A DNA stretch of 25,180 nucleotides, taken from contig JBNGIS010019568.1 of assembly GCA_049999725.1 (NCBI GenBank), forward strand, positions 1 to 25,180. Reading direction: 5' to 3'. Below the pieces are notes generated by a model. It was not told the origin of the DNA, ran no database searches, and worked only from the letters and a program-made list of their open reading frames with translations. Origin of the DNA: Haplomitrium mnioides. Lineage: Eukaryota; Marchantiophyta; Haplomitriopsida; Calobryales. Both the position numbers and the translations under genes were made by a program. Below are positions 1 through 8,490 of the stretch, one piece after another; the stretch's first letter is position 1, and every line of letters begins with the position of its first letter.

Positions 1-136
1 CTCTCTCTCTCTGTGACTCACATCCTACAACATTTATATATTATATTATAATTTTCTATATTTAATATTTAATTATATTTACATTTTATTATTTTATTAT
101 TTTTGCTATTTTTTGTTACTTTATTTTTATTCTTTT
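1..136. repeat. AT-rich low-complexity flank
   Basis: The stretch opens with a short CT microsatellite and continues as A/T-dominated sequence rich in TTAT and ATTT runs. No gene is visible. It ends in CTTTT, the left target-site duplicate of copia copy A. Similar AT-rich sequence lies between the two copia copies and beyond copy B, so both appear to have inserted into one AT-rich tract. Confidence 0.7.
132..136. repeat. Target-site duplication CTTTT, left copy (copia A)
   Basis: CTTTT directly precedes the 5' LTR start TGTTATAG and recurs at 7788-7792 directly after the 3' LTR end. A 5-bp direct repeat is the usual footprint of copia integrase, so both ends of copy A are original. Confidence 0.9.
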
Positions 137-244
137 TGTTATAGAGACATATATATACCCCATGTAAGTAGGTCGCACATCAATCAATCCATTCATTCAT
201 ATGGAGACTCACATGTGTATGTGTGCGGCGCTCATGCGATAACA
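137..244 (+). repeat. 5' LTR of copia A (108 bp)
   Basis: It begins TGTTAT and ends ATAACA, a 6-bp terminal inverted repeat with the usual TG...CA ends. It matches 7672-7787 with substitutions and small indels in the TATA-rich part. A TATATATA run at 150-157 could be the promoter TATA box. At about 110 bp it is among the shorter LTRs of plant copia elements. Confidence 0.92.
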
Positions 245-256
245 CATTATCAGCAC
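245..256 (+). promoter_or_regulatory. Putative primer-binding region of copia A
   Basis: The bases directly after the 5' LTR, CATTATCAGCAC, run into the assembly gap. Copy B has the related CGTTATCAACAC at the same place. They share TATCA with the standard initiator-Met site TGGTATCAGAGC but do not match it well, so the priming tRNA is not settled. The call rests mainly on position. Confidence 0.35.
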
Positions 257-356
257 NNNNNNNNNNNNNNNNNNNNNNNNNNNNNNNNNNNNNNNNNNNN
301 NNNNNNNNNNNNNNNNNNNNNNNNNNNNNNNNNNNNNNNNNNNNNNNNNNNNNNNN
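257..356. other. Assembly gap (100 N)
   Basis: Exactly 100 N, the conventional filler for a gap of unknown length. It lies in the leader of copia A just after the LTR, so the true leader length of copy A is unknown. Confidence 0.98.
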
Positions 357-2206
357 CTTCTTGAGGCGCCTCCCGTACGAACTAGGGTGCGCCTTACGAC
401 CCTAGCTCACTTCCGTCAGTCCGTTTTTGTTCGACATTCCTCACTCTCCTTTGATGGCCGCTGCAGCGGACGACTTTCTCATCCCTCTGCTTGGCGACAT
501 CTTCTTCTCTCTATTCGGCGACCTTACTTCCTTCAAGAGGTGTTACGGGTGATCTCTTTTTTTTCTCTGCTCGACAACCTTCACGTAGCTACTACAACAT
601 TCGTCTGCTCCTTAGCTCGCCACCGAGCGCTCAGCTACCACAACACCTCTTCGACCTTTTCTCTCTTTGTCAACTGTAGCCCAACCCGCAGCATTTTGGC
701 AACGCACACAGTCGACCAACATTGCATCATTCTTGCTTGTCTTTGTCCCTTGCCTATGACGGACTGAAGCTGCCCATCCTCCTTACTCTTCGACAACAAC
801 ATCTACCAAGTCCTATTTTCCTTTTTCATGTTTCCATTGCTACACTTCTACCTTAACCTCTCATTTGCTCACGAACTATCATTTTCTCTTCTCCTTTTTT
901 TTTTTTTTTTTTCTGTTCATGGTTCTTCATAAGATTTGCGTTTTTCTCCTTCTCTTTGCTAGAAACCATCCAGCACATGCAACAGTACCAATGTGTACAC
1001 CCGTTCTTCTTCGACACCAAGGTATACGGGCTTGCTTTTCTACCCCTATACTCAACTCTTTCATCCTTTCCCACTACCTTTTTCGTTCCTCTCTAACACT
1101 GAAGGATAAGCACACGAGCTTACCACCTTCTTATTGTTCAATCTTCTCTTTCTTGGCTTACACCTTCTTTCTTGTTTGTGGTTCTCTACTGTCACTTAGC
1201 GACAGCCTACTTGTCTTTCATGACAGAAGCACCATTGCAGACCAGGGGGAGACAAGATATTTCTACACCTACCTGGCATCAAACTTCTGACACTATCTTG
1301 CATCTATGTGTGATTTCGACATAAGACACCTACATGTCTTTATCTACTCCCATAGTGCACGAGTTTGACTCACCTGTCTATGCATCAACGAAGACTCCAA
1401 GGACTTCGACACTTCTCCGAATAACAACACAGTCACGTATACTTTCGGTGAGAGATACCTTCACACATGTTGCTACACGTAGCTATATGAACATTCAATA
1501 GAAGGGCAACACTGCATCTTCCCACTTCAAGCTCTTTCATTTTATTCTCTAAAACTTTGAGGTTCAATCTCTTCAACCCACCTCTTGATTATTTCTGATT
1601 GATTCTTTTCTTTTTTGAACAAATCTATCCCTCACAAGGGACACACTCTTTGATTCTGAAATATTTCTAACATAGACTACATGTGACTCATACTAACCAT
1701 AAACTTTGACCCATGTTACCTCCACGAGCTAAAACCTCTACTTGGCCATACCTGCAACACTTTTATTTATCCATTTTCTCCAAAATCAGTGTTGCAGAGC
1801 GGCCGCACAACAACGATCAGAGAACTAGGCTCACACAAGGAAAAGTTCTTGGAGGCATGCTACAGGCATACCAATAGGAGTAGATACATATTTATACAAG
1901 GCAATTTCTTTATCTATTAGCAATGTCAATTTCTCATTTACTTCTCGGTAGTAGATATCAATTGACTCATATTCAGTTGATTCTTTCCTGTTTTTTGTTT
2001 CATTTCAGATTTTCATTTTTTTGCTTAAAGCAGCAAACATAAACAGGTACATGGGTCTGTGATTGACCAAATTTCGGACTAATCACCAATCTATACAAAG
2101 TACAGAACAATCTCCGCCTTGACCCAGTCACTATATTTGCTAGACATTCTGGTTCCTCTTACTCATTCACAGATATTCTAAGCAAAAACATAGTACAGAT
2201 TTGCAA
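357..2206 (+). other. Long 5' leader of copia A
   Basis: About 1.85 kb between the gap and the gag start with no convincing gene. It is pyrimidine-rich on this strand and holds runs such as the poly-T near 896-912. Open stretches at 387-767 and 865-1290 are low-complexity, Ser/Leu/Phe-rich, and match no known domain. The last 100 bp align with the region just upstream of gag in copy B, so the end of the leader is shared. The leader is many times longer than the LTR. Confidence 0.7.
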
Positions 2207-3148
2207 ATGGCATCTGTAGCATCTTTGAAATTCCAGGCACTAAGATTGGATGGCTCCAATTACTCATCATGGTCACTATATGTCACAACATATATGACAT
2301 CCAAGAGCATCCGCGAAATACTCAACACTGACGATGATATAAACCCGTGTGATGCAACTAGAGCCCTCATCCTACTTTAACACCATCTGGTGGAACCTCT
2401 GAGACTCCAATACGTGAACTATAACAGTCCCCACCTACTGTGGGAAGAATTGAAACTCGGATTTGACCATATGATAAGTATATTGCTCCCTGTAACAAGA
2501 CACAAATGGATTAATCTCTGTGTTCAGGACCATATGCCTATAGTCAATTACAATAGCAAATTGTTCCGCATTGTCTCACAATTGGCAATCTTTGGTCACC
2601 TCATGACCAATGAAGAGCAAATAAAGAAGACTCTATCAACTTTCCCGGTGAGCAATCTCATTTAGGGATCACAATATCACAACATGCAATTCACTTGATA
2701 TTCTGATGTCATAGCATACATGCTACTAGCTGAAAATCATCAACTCCTCCTCATGGAAAATGCGAAGAAACAACCCCCAAGGTCTGCTGCACCTCCTGAA
2801 TCACACTTTACAGGGACTGGACAATATCCCCGCTCCAGAAACAAAAATGTTTTTAGAGGCAGAGGAAGAGGACACTCCAGATTAAGGGGGAGCCCTACCT
2901 GCCCAAACACCAGTTGACCCCCAACCCCCAACAACAAGGATCAACATATCGAACGTTGCACATCAACGACGCCAGAATGCACTCAACAGCCCACATGGAC
3001 CAACATAGGAGGCAGGCAATCCAATAGAGGCCAACAAACTCATTCTCATTTGTGCTAACCGCAGACGACTTGCAATCATTGTAGCACGCGTGGCCACACC
3101 CAACCTACTTGCAGAGTACCCACACACCTAACCTGACTATACCAATAG
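2207..3148 (+). pseudogene. gag: Copia gag pseudogene (capsid and CCHC nucleocapsid), copy A
   Basis: The structural protein that would form the virus-like particle around the element RNA in the cytoplasm. The ATG at 2207 starts MASVASLKFQ, matching MTSIESLKFQ of copy B, which fixes the start. The capsid part continues through LLWEELKLGFDH. An Arg/Gly-rich stretch (RGRGRG, about 2855-2875) precedes a CX2CX4HX4C zinc knuckle at 3071-3112, typical of the RNA-binding nucleocapsid. The frame is broken by TAA 2378-2380, TAG 2663-2665, TGA 2696-2698, TGA 2915-2917 and TGA 3134-3136. The copy B residue opposite 2696 is Arg, consistent with CGA to TGA decay. The final TAG at 3146-3148 sits where copy B also has a stop and may be an original gag terminus. 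Confidence 0.88.
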
Positions 3149-3242
3149 AGCATTAAACCTCACAATAATGAGTTACACGACAACTTATTGGACATGACAG
3201 ACGGATGAATATCCATCGTACAATCTACATCTTGAAAGTCAC

Positions 3243-4830
3243 ATGACTTACCCCTCTCTATCAAACCAGGAAAACAAATTCAAGATAACTTGCATTGTAG
3301 ATAGCGGATCTTCGCACACTATTTTGCAAGACCAAAAATACTTCTCATCGATTAAACCTTCTTTAAGGCATTTGACCACGATCACAAGCCACAACCAAAT
3401 TGAAGAAGGACATGGTCCAGCCACCATACTCTTCCCAAACGGTACCAGATTGGATATCCAATCCACAATTTATGCACTTGCAGCAACCAAAAACCTCATC
3501 AGTTTCCGAGATATACGACAAAACAGTTTCCACATTCAAACCGTATTCTTTGAGGACAATGAAGTCCTCCATATATTGAGTCCAACAGCAACAAGCTTTG
3601 ACATACGAGAATCATTCTTGCTATCACCACTTGGACTATACACTACCAAAATCTGCTCATATCATGTCTCTACGACACCGATCTCTGCAGCTCTCACATG
3701 GCACAACCGTCTGAGGCATCCCGACTAAGACATGCTCTACCACATCAAAAATGATAGCAAAAGCATGCCACAAAACATGCATCCATTGCCATTGAATACC
3801 CCATGCTTCGCATACGCACAAGGCAAACTGAGAATTGCACCTTCTCATGACAAAACAACGATCACGATTTCTCGATTCCTTGAGAGAATCTACGCTAATG
3901 TCTATGGACCTATCCATCCATTCCAATACTTCCTAATCACCATTGATGCATTATCCAAGTGGTCACAAGTATCCCTACTCATGACCAAAAACATGGTCTT
4001 CCCAAAACTTATATCCCAAATCTTGAAACTCTCGATACAATTTCTTGATTACCCAATTAGAAATCTGTTAGTGGACAACACCGGGGAATTTTCCTCGCAA
4101 ACATTTGACAACTTTTGCATATCTGCTAGCATAGATATCCAATATTCAGTTCAACATGTACACTTTCAAAATGGCATTGCAGAATCTGCTATCAAGAGAA
4201 TACAAGTATTAGCAAGACCATTACTTCTGAATTCCAACCTCCCCACCACAGCTTGAGGATACACACTCATGCACGCAACATCTTTACTACATTATAGACC
4301 ATCTGCATTCAATTAGAATTCACACACCAACTTGCAGCCGGAACTCCTGGAGATATCTCGCATCTTCGTACATTTGGTTGCCTTGTCTTTGTCCCAATCT
4401 TAGGACCCCATCAAACAAAGATGGGACCCCAATGCCAAAAAGGCATATACATCGGTTTTGAATCTCCTTCTATCATATAATACCTTGAACCTTCAATCTC
4501 TGATGTGTTTAAGTCTTGATTCGCAAACTGTCAATTCTTTGAAGAATGTTTCCCGCATTTGTTACAAGAGGACAAATATGTACATCCCAAACCTGAGGAC
4601 AACTCAATATGGCACCAACACTTGCCATTAGACTTTGACCAACAAAATGGACAATCGGATGTTGAAGTCAAACAACTCCTCCATTTACAGCAAAAATTAA
4701 TCAAAATGTCTGATGTATTTAACAATGCATCCAACATCACCAAATTGCACATTGAAGCAGCCAACACACCAACACGACTTCAAAAAGTCGATGCACCTGC
4801 CACTGAAATATAGCCTAAAGCAAAACGTGG
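3243..4830 (+). pseudogene. pol: Copia protease-integrase pseudogene, copy A
   Basis: This segment would process the polyprotein and insert element DNA into the chromosome. The aspartic protease motif DSGS is at 3300-3311. The integrase HHCC region follows (WHNRLRHP, then PCFAYAQGK, where one Cys has become Tyr). In the catalytic core the first Asp is Asn at 3897-3899 (copy B has ADVCGP there), the second Asp is at 4074-4076 in VDN, and the Glu is at 4182-4184 in NGIAES. Stops lie at 3726-3728 and 4254-4256. A one-base frame change near 4325 moves the reading into the frame of GCLVFVP and KGIYIGFES, the usual copia integrase C-terminus. The tail to about 4830 is the poorly conserved integrase-RT linker. 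Confidence 0.88.
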
Positions 4831-5462
4831 TAGAAAGCTCAAAGAATAAACCAAAATCATTGACATCATTACATGTTGCAACCAACAATGATGAAATAGC
4901 AGTTAACTATAGCCATACTGGTCAAATATGGGATAGAACCCATACCCCTATGGATGATCTATTTGCATTCTCTGTATCACAATCAATAGACAATGACATA
5001 TCTGACCCTTTATCTGTACAAGAAGCATAATCAAGAACCGATTGGCCCTAATAGGAGAAAGCCATATATTCAGAACTTGACTCTCTCATACGACAACAAG
5101 TATTTGGATATGTTATGCATGCACTTCCCGACATGCATCTAACAGATTACATATTTACTTTTGTTTGCAAACACAATGTGAAAGGTGATGTCATGCGATA
5201 CAAGGCAAGATTGGTGGCCAAAGGATACACTCAAATTCCTAGACGTGATTATGACCTCACATACTCACCTGTCATGGATACTATAACATATAGATATCTG
5301 ATAGCATTCGTTATCCAATGCCATTTTACTATGCACATCATGAACGCCATCAGTGCTTACTTATATGGCATTCTGAACACTCAGATTCTTATGAAGGCAC
5401 TCTCTGAACTCATATCAAGAATGGCATTTCATATTCAGGGGGAGAACAACCACAGTGCAAAT

Positions 5463-5892
5463 GAACCTTTAGTCCCAAGTGGCCCAAAAATTGAGATTAG
5501 ACCTTTTGTCTCTCATGGCCTAAACTCGGAGGTTGGACCTTTTGTCCCTCATGATATGCACTATAAAAATTGACCTTTAGTCCATAGAGGCACAATGATT
5601 GAAAATGGACCTTTTGTCCACAGAGACCTCAATCTAGGAAAAGGACCTTTTGTCCTTTGTGGCCAACAAATGAAAGGAATTTTTGTCCATAAGAGGCCAC
5701 TGCCAATCTAGAAAGGACCCTTAGTCCTCATGTCGAAAAGACAATGCCAAATGATGGAAAGCAAGTTGCACAATGCCATTCAAGGACCTTTAGTCCAGCC
5801 AACACATTTGCTAAACACACATCATTTCAGAGGACTTTTAATCCCACATATATACAAGCTGCATGAGCAACACCAGAGTGGACCTTTTGTCC
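5463..5892 (+). repeat. Tandem repeat array inside RT, copy A (11 palindromic cores)
   Basis: Core GGACCTTTWGTCC (arms GGAC/GTCC around a 5-base centre) or close variants start at 5463, 5499, 5535, 5571, 5607, 5644, 5677, 5715, 5784, 5832 and 5880. The first four intervals are exactly 36 bp and the last two exactly 48 bp. The core encodes Gly-Pro-Leu/Phe-Val. Two one-base indels (intervals of 37 and 38 where copy B has 36 and 39) cancel, so the RT frame is regained. Confidence 0.92.
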
Positions 5893-6581
5893 CCCATCAT
5901 CAAAGTATACCACATGAAAATGTGAAGTTGGTAAAGCATTCTATTAATGCATTTGGATCACCAATCGATCAATCAGGAACACAAATGGCAATTGAAGTCT
6001 TGAGATCGATACATGGACTCAAAAAGAATGGTAGAAATTGGTACTAGAGATTCAAATCAGAAATGATGGCACTGAATTTTACAAATGATGACATTGCTCC
6101 ATGTTTGTTCATAAAACATCAAGGCACTGAATACATTTAGCTGCACTTTATGTAGACGACATAAATATTTTTGGCATAAAATATCTAACAACCAACACAA
6201 TTGCCAAATTGAAAGACATATTTGCAATGCGTATATCGGAGAACCAAATTTTTGTCTCAACATCTAGCTTGAGCATCTGCTTGATGGAATTCTGATCCAC
6301 TAGTCCATATATACAGCCAAGATCCTCAAACAATTCAATATGGATAATGCTCATCCGATGAACACTCCCATGGAAATAATATCTTCGGACCGAACCAAGG
6401 ACATGTTTGGAAAATGAAAGGAACATGAACAAACTCTAAGATCAGAAAAACCATACCTTTTGGAAATTGGAGCTCTCATGTACCTTGCAAATTAGACTAG
6501 ACTTGACATATCTTTTACACTGAACCTACTCGCAAGGCACAACTCCAAGCCTACCACTTGCCACTAGAATAGACTCAAACA

Positions 6582-6639
6582 CATTTTCAAATACCTAAAA
6601 GGTACAAATGCATTTTCAGATACCTAAAAGGTGCAAAAG
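6582..6639 (+). repeat. 29-bp tandem duplication in the RNase H region of copy A
   Basis: CATTTTCARATACCTAAAAG and the following nine bases occur at 6582-6610 and again at 6611-6639 with few mismatches. Copy B has this segment (FRYLKGTKD) once. The extra 29 bp breaks the frame and postdates the split of the two copies. Confidence 0.85.
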
Positions 6640-7184
6640 ATATAGGACTCTTCTTCCCTAGAAATGCAACGAATGATATTGTTGGTTATGCCAACACTAG
6701 ATATTTATCTGATTCGGATGACGCAAAGTCCCAAATTGGATACGTCTTCCTTAAAGAAAGCACTGCTATCTCATGGAAAAGCACTAAACACACCATTACA
6801 ACTACCTCGACTAATCATGCAGAAATTATAACACTCTATGAGGCTAGTAGGGAATGTATTTGGCTTCGAAAACTCATTGATCATATCAACATCAATACTG
6901 GCCAACCTCTACTTCAATCCTCTATAATAATATATGAGGACAATCGACCACAAAGCGACCAAATTGCTCAAGGCTTTATTAAGAGCAACAAAATTAAGCA
7001 CATTGTCCCTAAATTCTTTTACACCCATGAGCAACACGGTGACAAAATAAATGTCCAATGGATAGTAAGCAAAGATAATAGAGAAAATATCTTCACCAAA
7101 CCTCTTCCACCTACTCTATACATAGCACATACTCAAGGGTTTGGTTTAAGAAGACTCTCTGAACTACACCAAAACAACAAATAA

Positions 7185-7660
7185 GGATTGCTTATACCAT
7201 TTTTTCTCTGACCTTTAGTCATGAAGATCAAAGCTTGCAAATTCAGTCATTTCTTTTTTGAAAATATCTAATTTGTTTGAAATGTCATACAGATCATGAC
7301 AGGAGCATTATATATGAAGTTGACTGACTTCTCAACTTTTAAGGTTGACATCATTTTTCAGACAGATCTCCAAGATATAAGTACAAAGGACACAACGATA
7401 CAATTACGAAGGACGCAACGACACTCCGCAACAACACCACATATTAGCTTTACTATCAAAGTAACATTTTGAAAGTTTATTATTTATACACACACCCCAC
7501 ATACTATATTATTATGTTTCTACCTATCAATTATGTGGGGGCACTCTTTCCCTCGAAAGAAAGCAGGAGAGTTTTAATGAGACCACACATAAATAGGATT
7601 TCAAATAGGACTTACATAGAATATAGTCCTAGGATGGCTGATTACTAGAAGAAGAATCAG
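7185..7660 (+). other. 3' non-coding region of copia A
   Basis: 476 bp between the polyprotein stop and the polypurine tract, without a gene. It aligns with 8009-8490 of copy B. It contains TGACCTTTAGTCA at 7209-7221, the same palindromic core as in the RT repeat array. The rest is AT-rich without visible repeats. Confidence 0.75.
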
Positions 7661-7671
7661 CCAAGAGGGAG
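7661..7671 (+). promoter_or_regulatory. Polypurine tract of copia A
   Basis: CCAAGAGGGAG directly abuts the TG of the 3' LTR, where the RNase H-resistant plus-strand primer lies in LTR elements. Copy B has the same tract at 7998-8008, reverse complemented. Confidence 0.85.
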
Positions 7672-7787
7672 TGTTATAGGGACATAAATATATATATACC
7701 CTATGCAAGTAGGTCACACATCAATCAATCCATTCATTTGTTTGGAGACTCCTATGTGTGTATGTGTGCGGCACTCATGCGATAGCA
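7672..7787 (+). repeat. 3' LTR of copia A (116 bp)
   Basis: It begins TGTTATAGGGAC and ends GATAGCA. It differs from the 108-bp 5' LTR by scattered substitutions and extra bases in the TATATA run. The first dozen bases and the last 40 or so resemble the copy B LTR, but the centre differs, so A and B belong to different subfamilies. Confidence 0.92.
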
Positions 7788-7874
7788 CTTTTACTCTTAT
7801 TATTTTAATACTATTATTTTAATACTATTATTTTATTTTATTATTGTATTATTATTATTATTTACTATTATTAT
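7788..7874. repeat. AT-rich spacer between copia A and copia B
   Basis: 87 bp: CTTTT (right target duplicate of A), then TTA/TTTTAATA-type low-complexity sequence, then ATTAT (left target duplicate of B, 7870-7874). It is the only non-element DNA between the two inverted copies. Confidence 0.85.
7870..7874. repeat. Target-site duplication ATTAT, left copy (copia B)
   Basis: ATTAT lies directly before the outer end of the left LTR of copy B and recurs at 15489-15493 after the right LTR. It differs from the CTTTT of copy A, so A and B are separate insertions. The context is AT-rich, so chance contributes somewhat, but position and LTR ends agree. Confidence 0.85.
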
Positions 7875-7997
7875 TGTTATCACATGAGCATCACACATAC
7901 ATACGAGAGCTTCTGAGAGCGAGAGTAGAATAGAATGAATGAATGAATGAATCAGTACAACTCTTGATATAGGGTTATATATATGGTCCCTATAACA
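7875..7997 (-). repeat. 3' LTR of copia B (123 bp)
   Basis: On the plus strand it reads TGTTATCACATGAGC to GGTCCCTATAACA. It is the same length as 15366-15488, with 12 substitutions and no indels. It includes a short (GAAT)n run and a TATATATA stretch near its promoter end. Confidence 0.93.
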
Positions 7998-8008
7998 CTC
8001 CCTCTTGG
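7998..8008 (-). promoter_or_regulatory. Polypurine tract of copia B
   Basis: On the minus strand the sequence is CCAAGAGGGAG, directly abutting the 3' LTR and identical to the tract of copy A. Confidence 0.85.
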
Positions 8009-8490
8009 CTGATTCTTCTACTAGTAATCAGCCACATTTAAAAAGGACTATATATCCATAGAATTCCAAATCCAAATCCTATGTATGTGTGGTCTCATTA
8101 AAACCCTCTTGCTTTCTTTTGAGGGAAAGAGTGCCACCACATATTTATAGGTGGATAATGTCAAAAGAAAGAAAAAACTTTTCAAAAATTTCTGCTTTCA
8201 AGAGTATAGCAGTGTCATCATATTGTTGCGCAGTGTTGTTGCATCTTCATTGATGCGTTGGTGTGTCCTCTCCTTGCGCCCTGAAGATCTGTCTGAAAAA
8301 TGATGTCAGCCTCAAAAGCTGAGAAGGGATGCCAACTTCTGATATAATATGCTCCTGCCATTACCTGTATGACATTTAGACAAGATTAGGTATTTGCTTC
8401 AAAATAAGTGATTGTCTTCGCAATCCTTGATCTTCATGACTAAAGGTCAGAGAGGGGTGGAAATAAATGTATATATATATATTCAAGCAG
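8009..8490 (-). other. 3' non-coding region of copia B
   Basis: About 480 bp between the polyprotein stop (TAA at 8491-8493, minus strand) and the polypurine tract, without a gene. It aligns with 7185-7660 of copy A. The palindromic core TGACTAAAGGTCA lies at 8437-8449. A short (TA)n run is near 8470-8481. Confidence 0.75.

Larger units (their letters stand above)
4947..7184 (+). pseudogene. pol: Copia reverse transcriptase-RNase H pseudogene with internal repeat insertion, copy A
   Basis: The RT part begins around MDDLFAFSVSQS and runs through KARLVAKGYTQ, YSPVMDTITY and AYLYG to MKALSELI (ending 5414). About 191 codons of repeat-rich insertion follow (5415-5987) before RSIHGLKKNG at 6003 onward. 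The active-site YVDD is at 6149-6160. The other catalytic Asp is Asn at 5343-5345 (copy B: MDV). RNase H includes SWKSTK and NHAEI, but its first Asp is Asn at 6693-6695. The end reads NIFTKPLPP and stops at 7182-7184. Stops include 5028-5030, 5571-5573 and 6045-6047. A one-base deletion just before YVDD and a 29-bp tandem duplication (6582-6639) shift the frame. The upstream and downstream RT blocks share one frame across the insertion. Confidence 0.9.
137..7787 (+). mobile_element. Ty1/copia LTR retrotransposon, copy A
   Basis: Complete but decayed element: 5' LTR, leader interrupted by a 100-N gap, gag, protease, integrase, reverse transcriptase, RNase H, 3' non-coding region, polypurine tract and 3' LTR, flanked by CTTTT. 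The copia order (integrase before reverse transcriptase) is clear from the domain motifs. The polyprotein is broken by many stops and frameshifts, so the copy cannot move by itself. Copy B (7875-15488, - strand) belongs to the same family: their proteins align throughout, though the LTR centres differ. Lineage within plant copia was not determined. Confidence 0.95.

Noticed and set aside
387-1290. Open frames in the copia A leader (387-767, 865-1290) as genes
   Set aside because: Low-complexity, pyrimidine-driven translations, not shared with copy B, no domain seen.
3248-3926. Minus-strand open frames opposite protease-integrase of copia A
   Set aside because: Shadows of the plus-strand pol gene, which has clear motifs.
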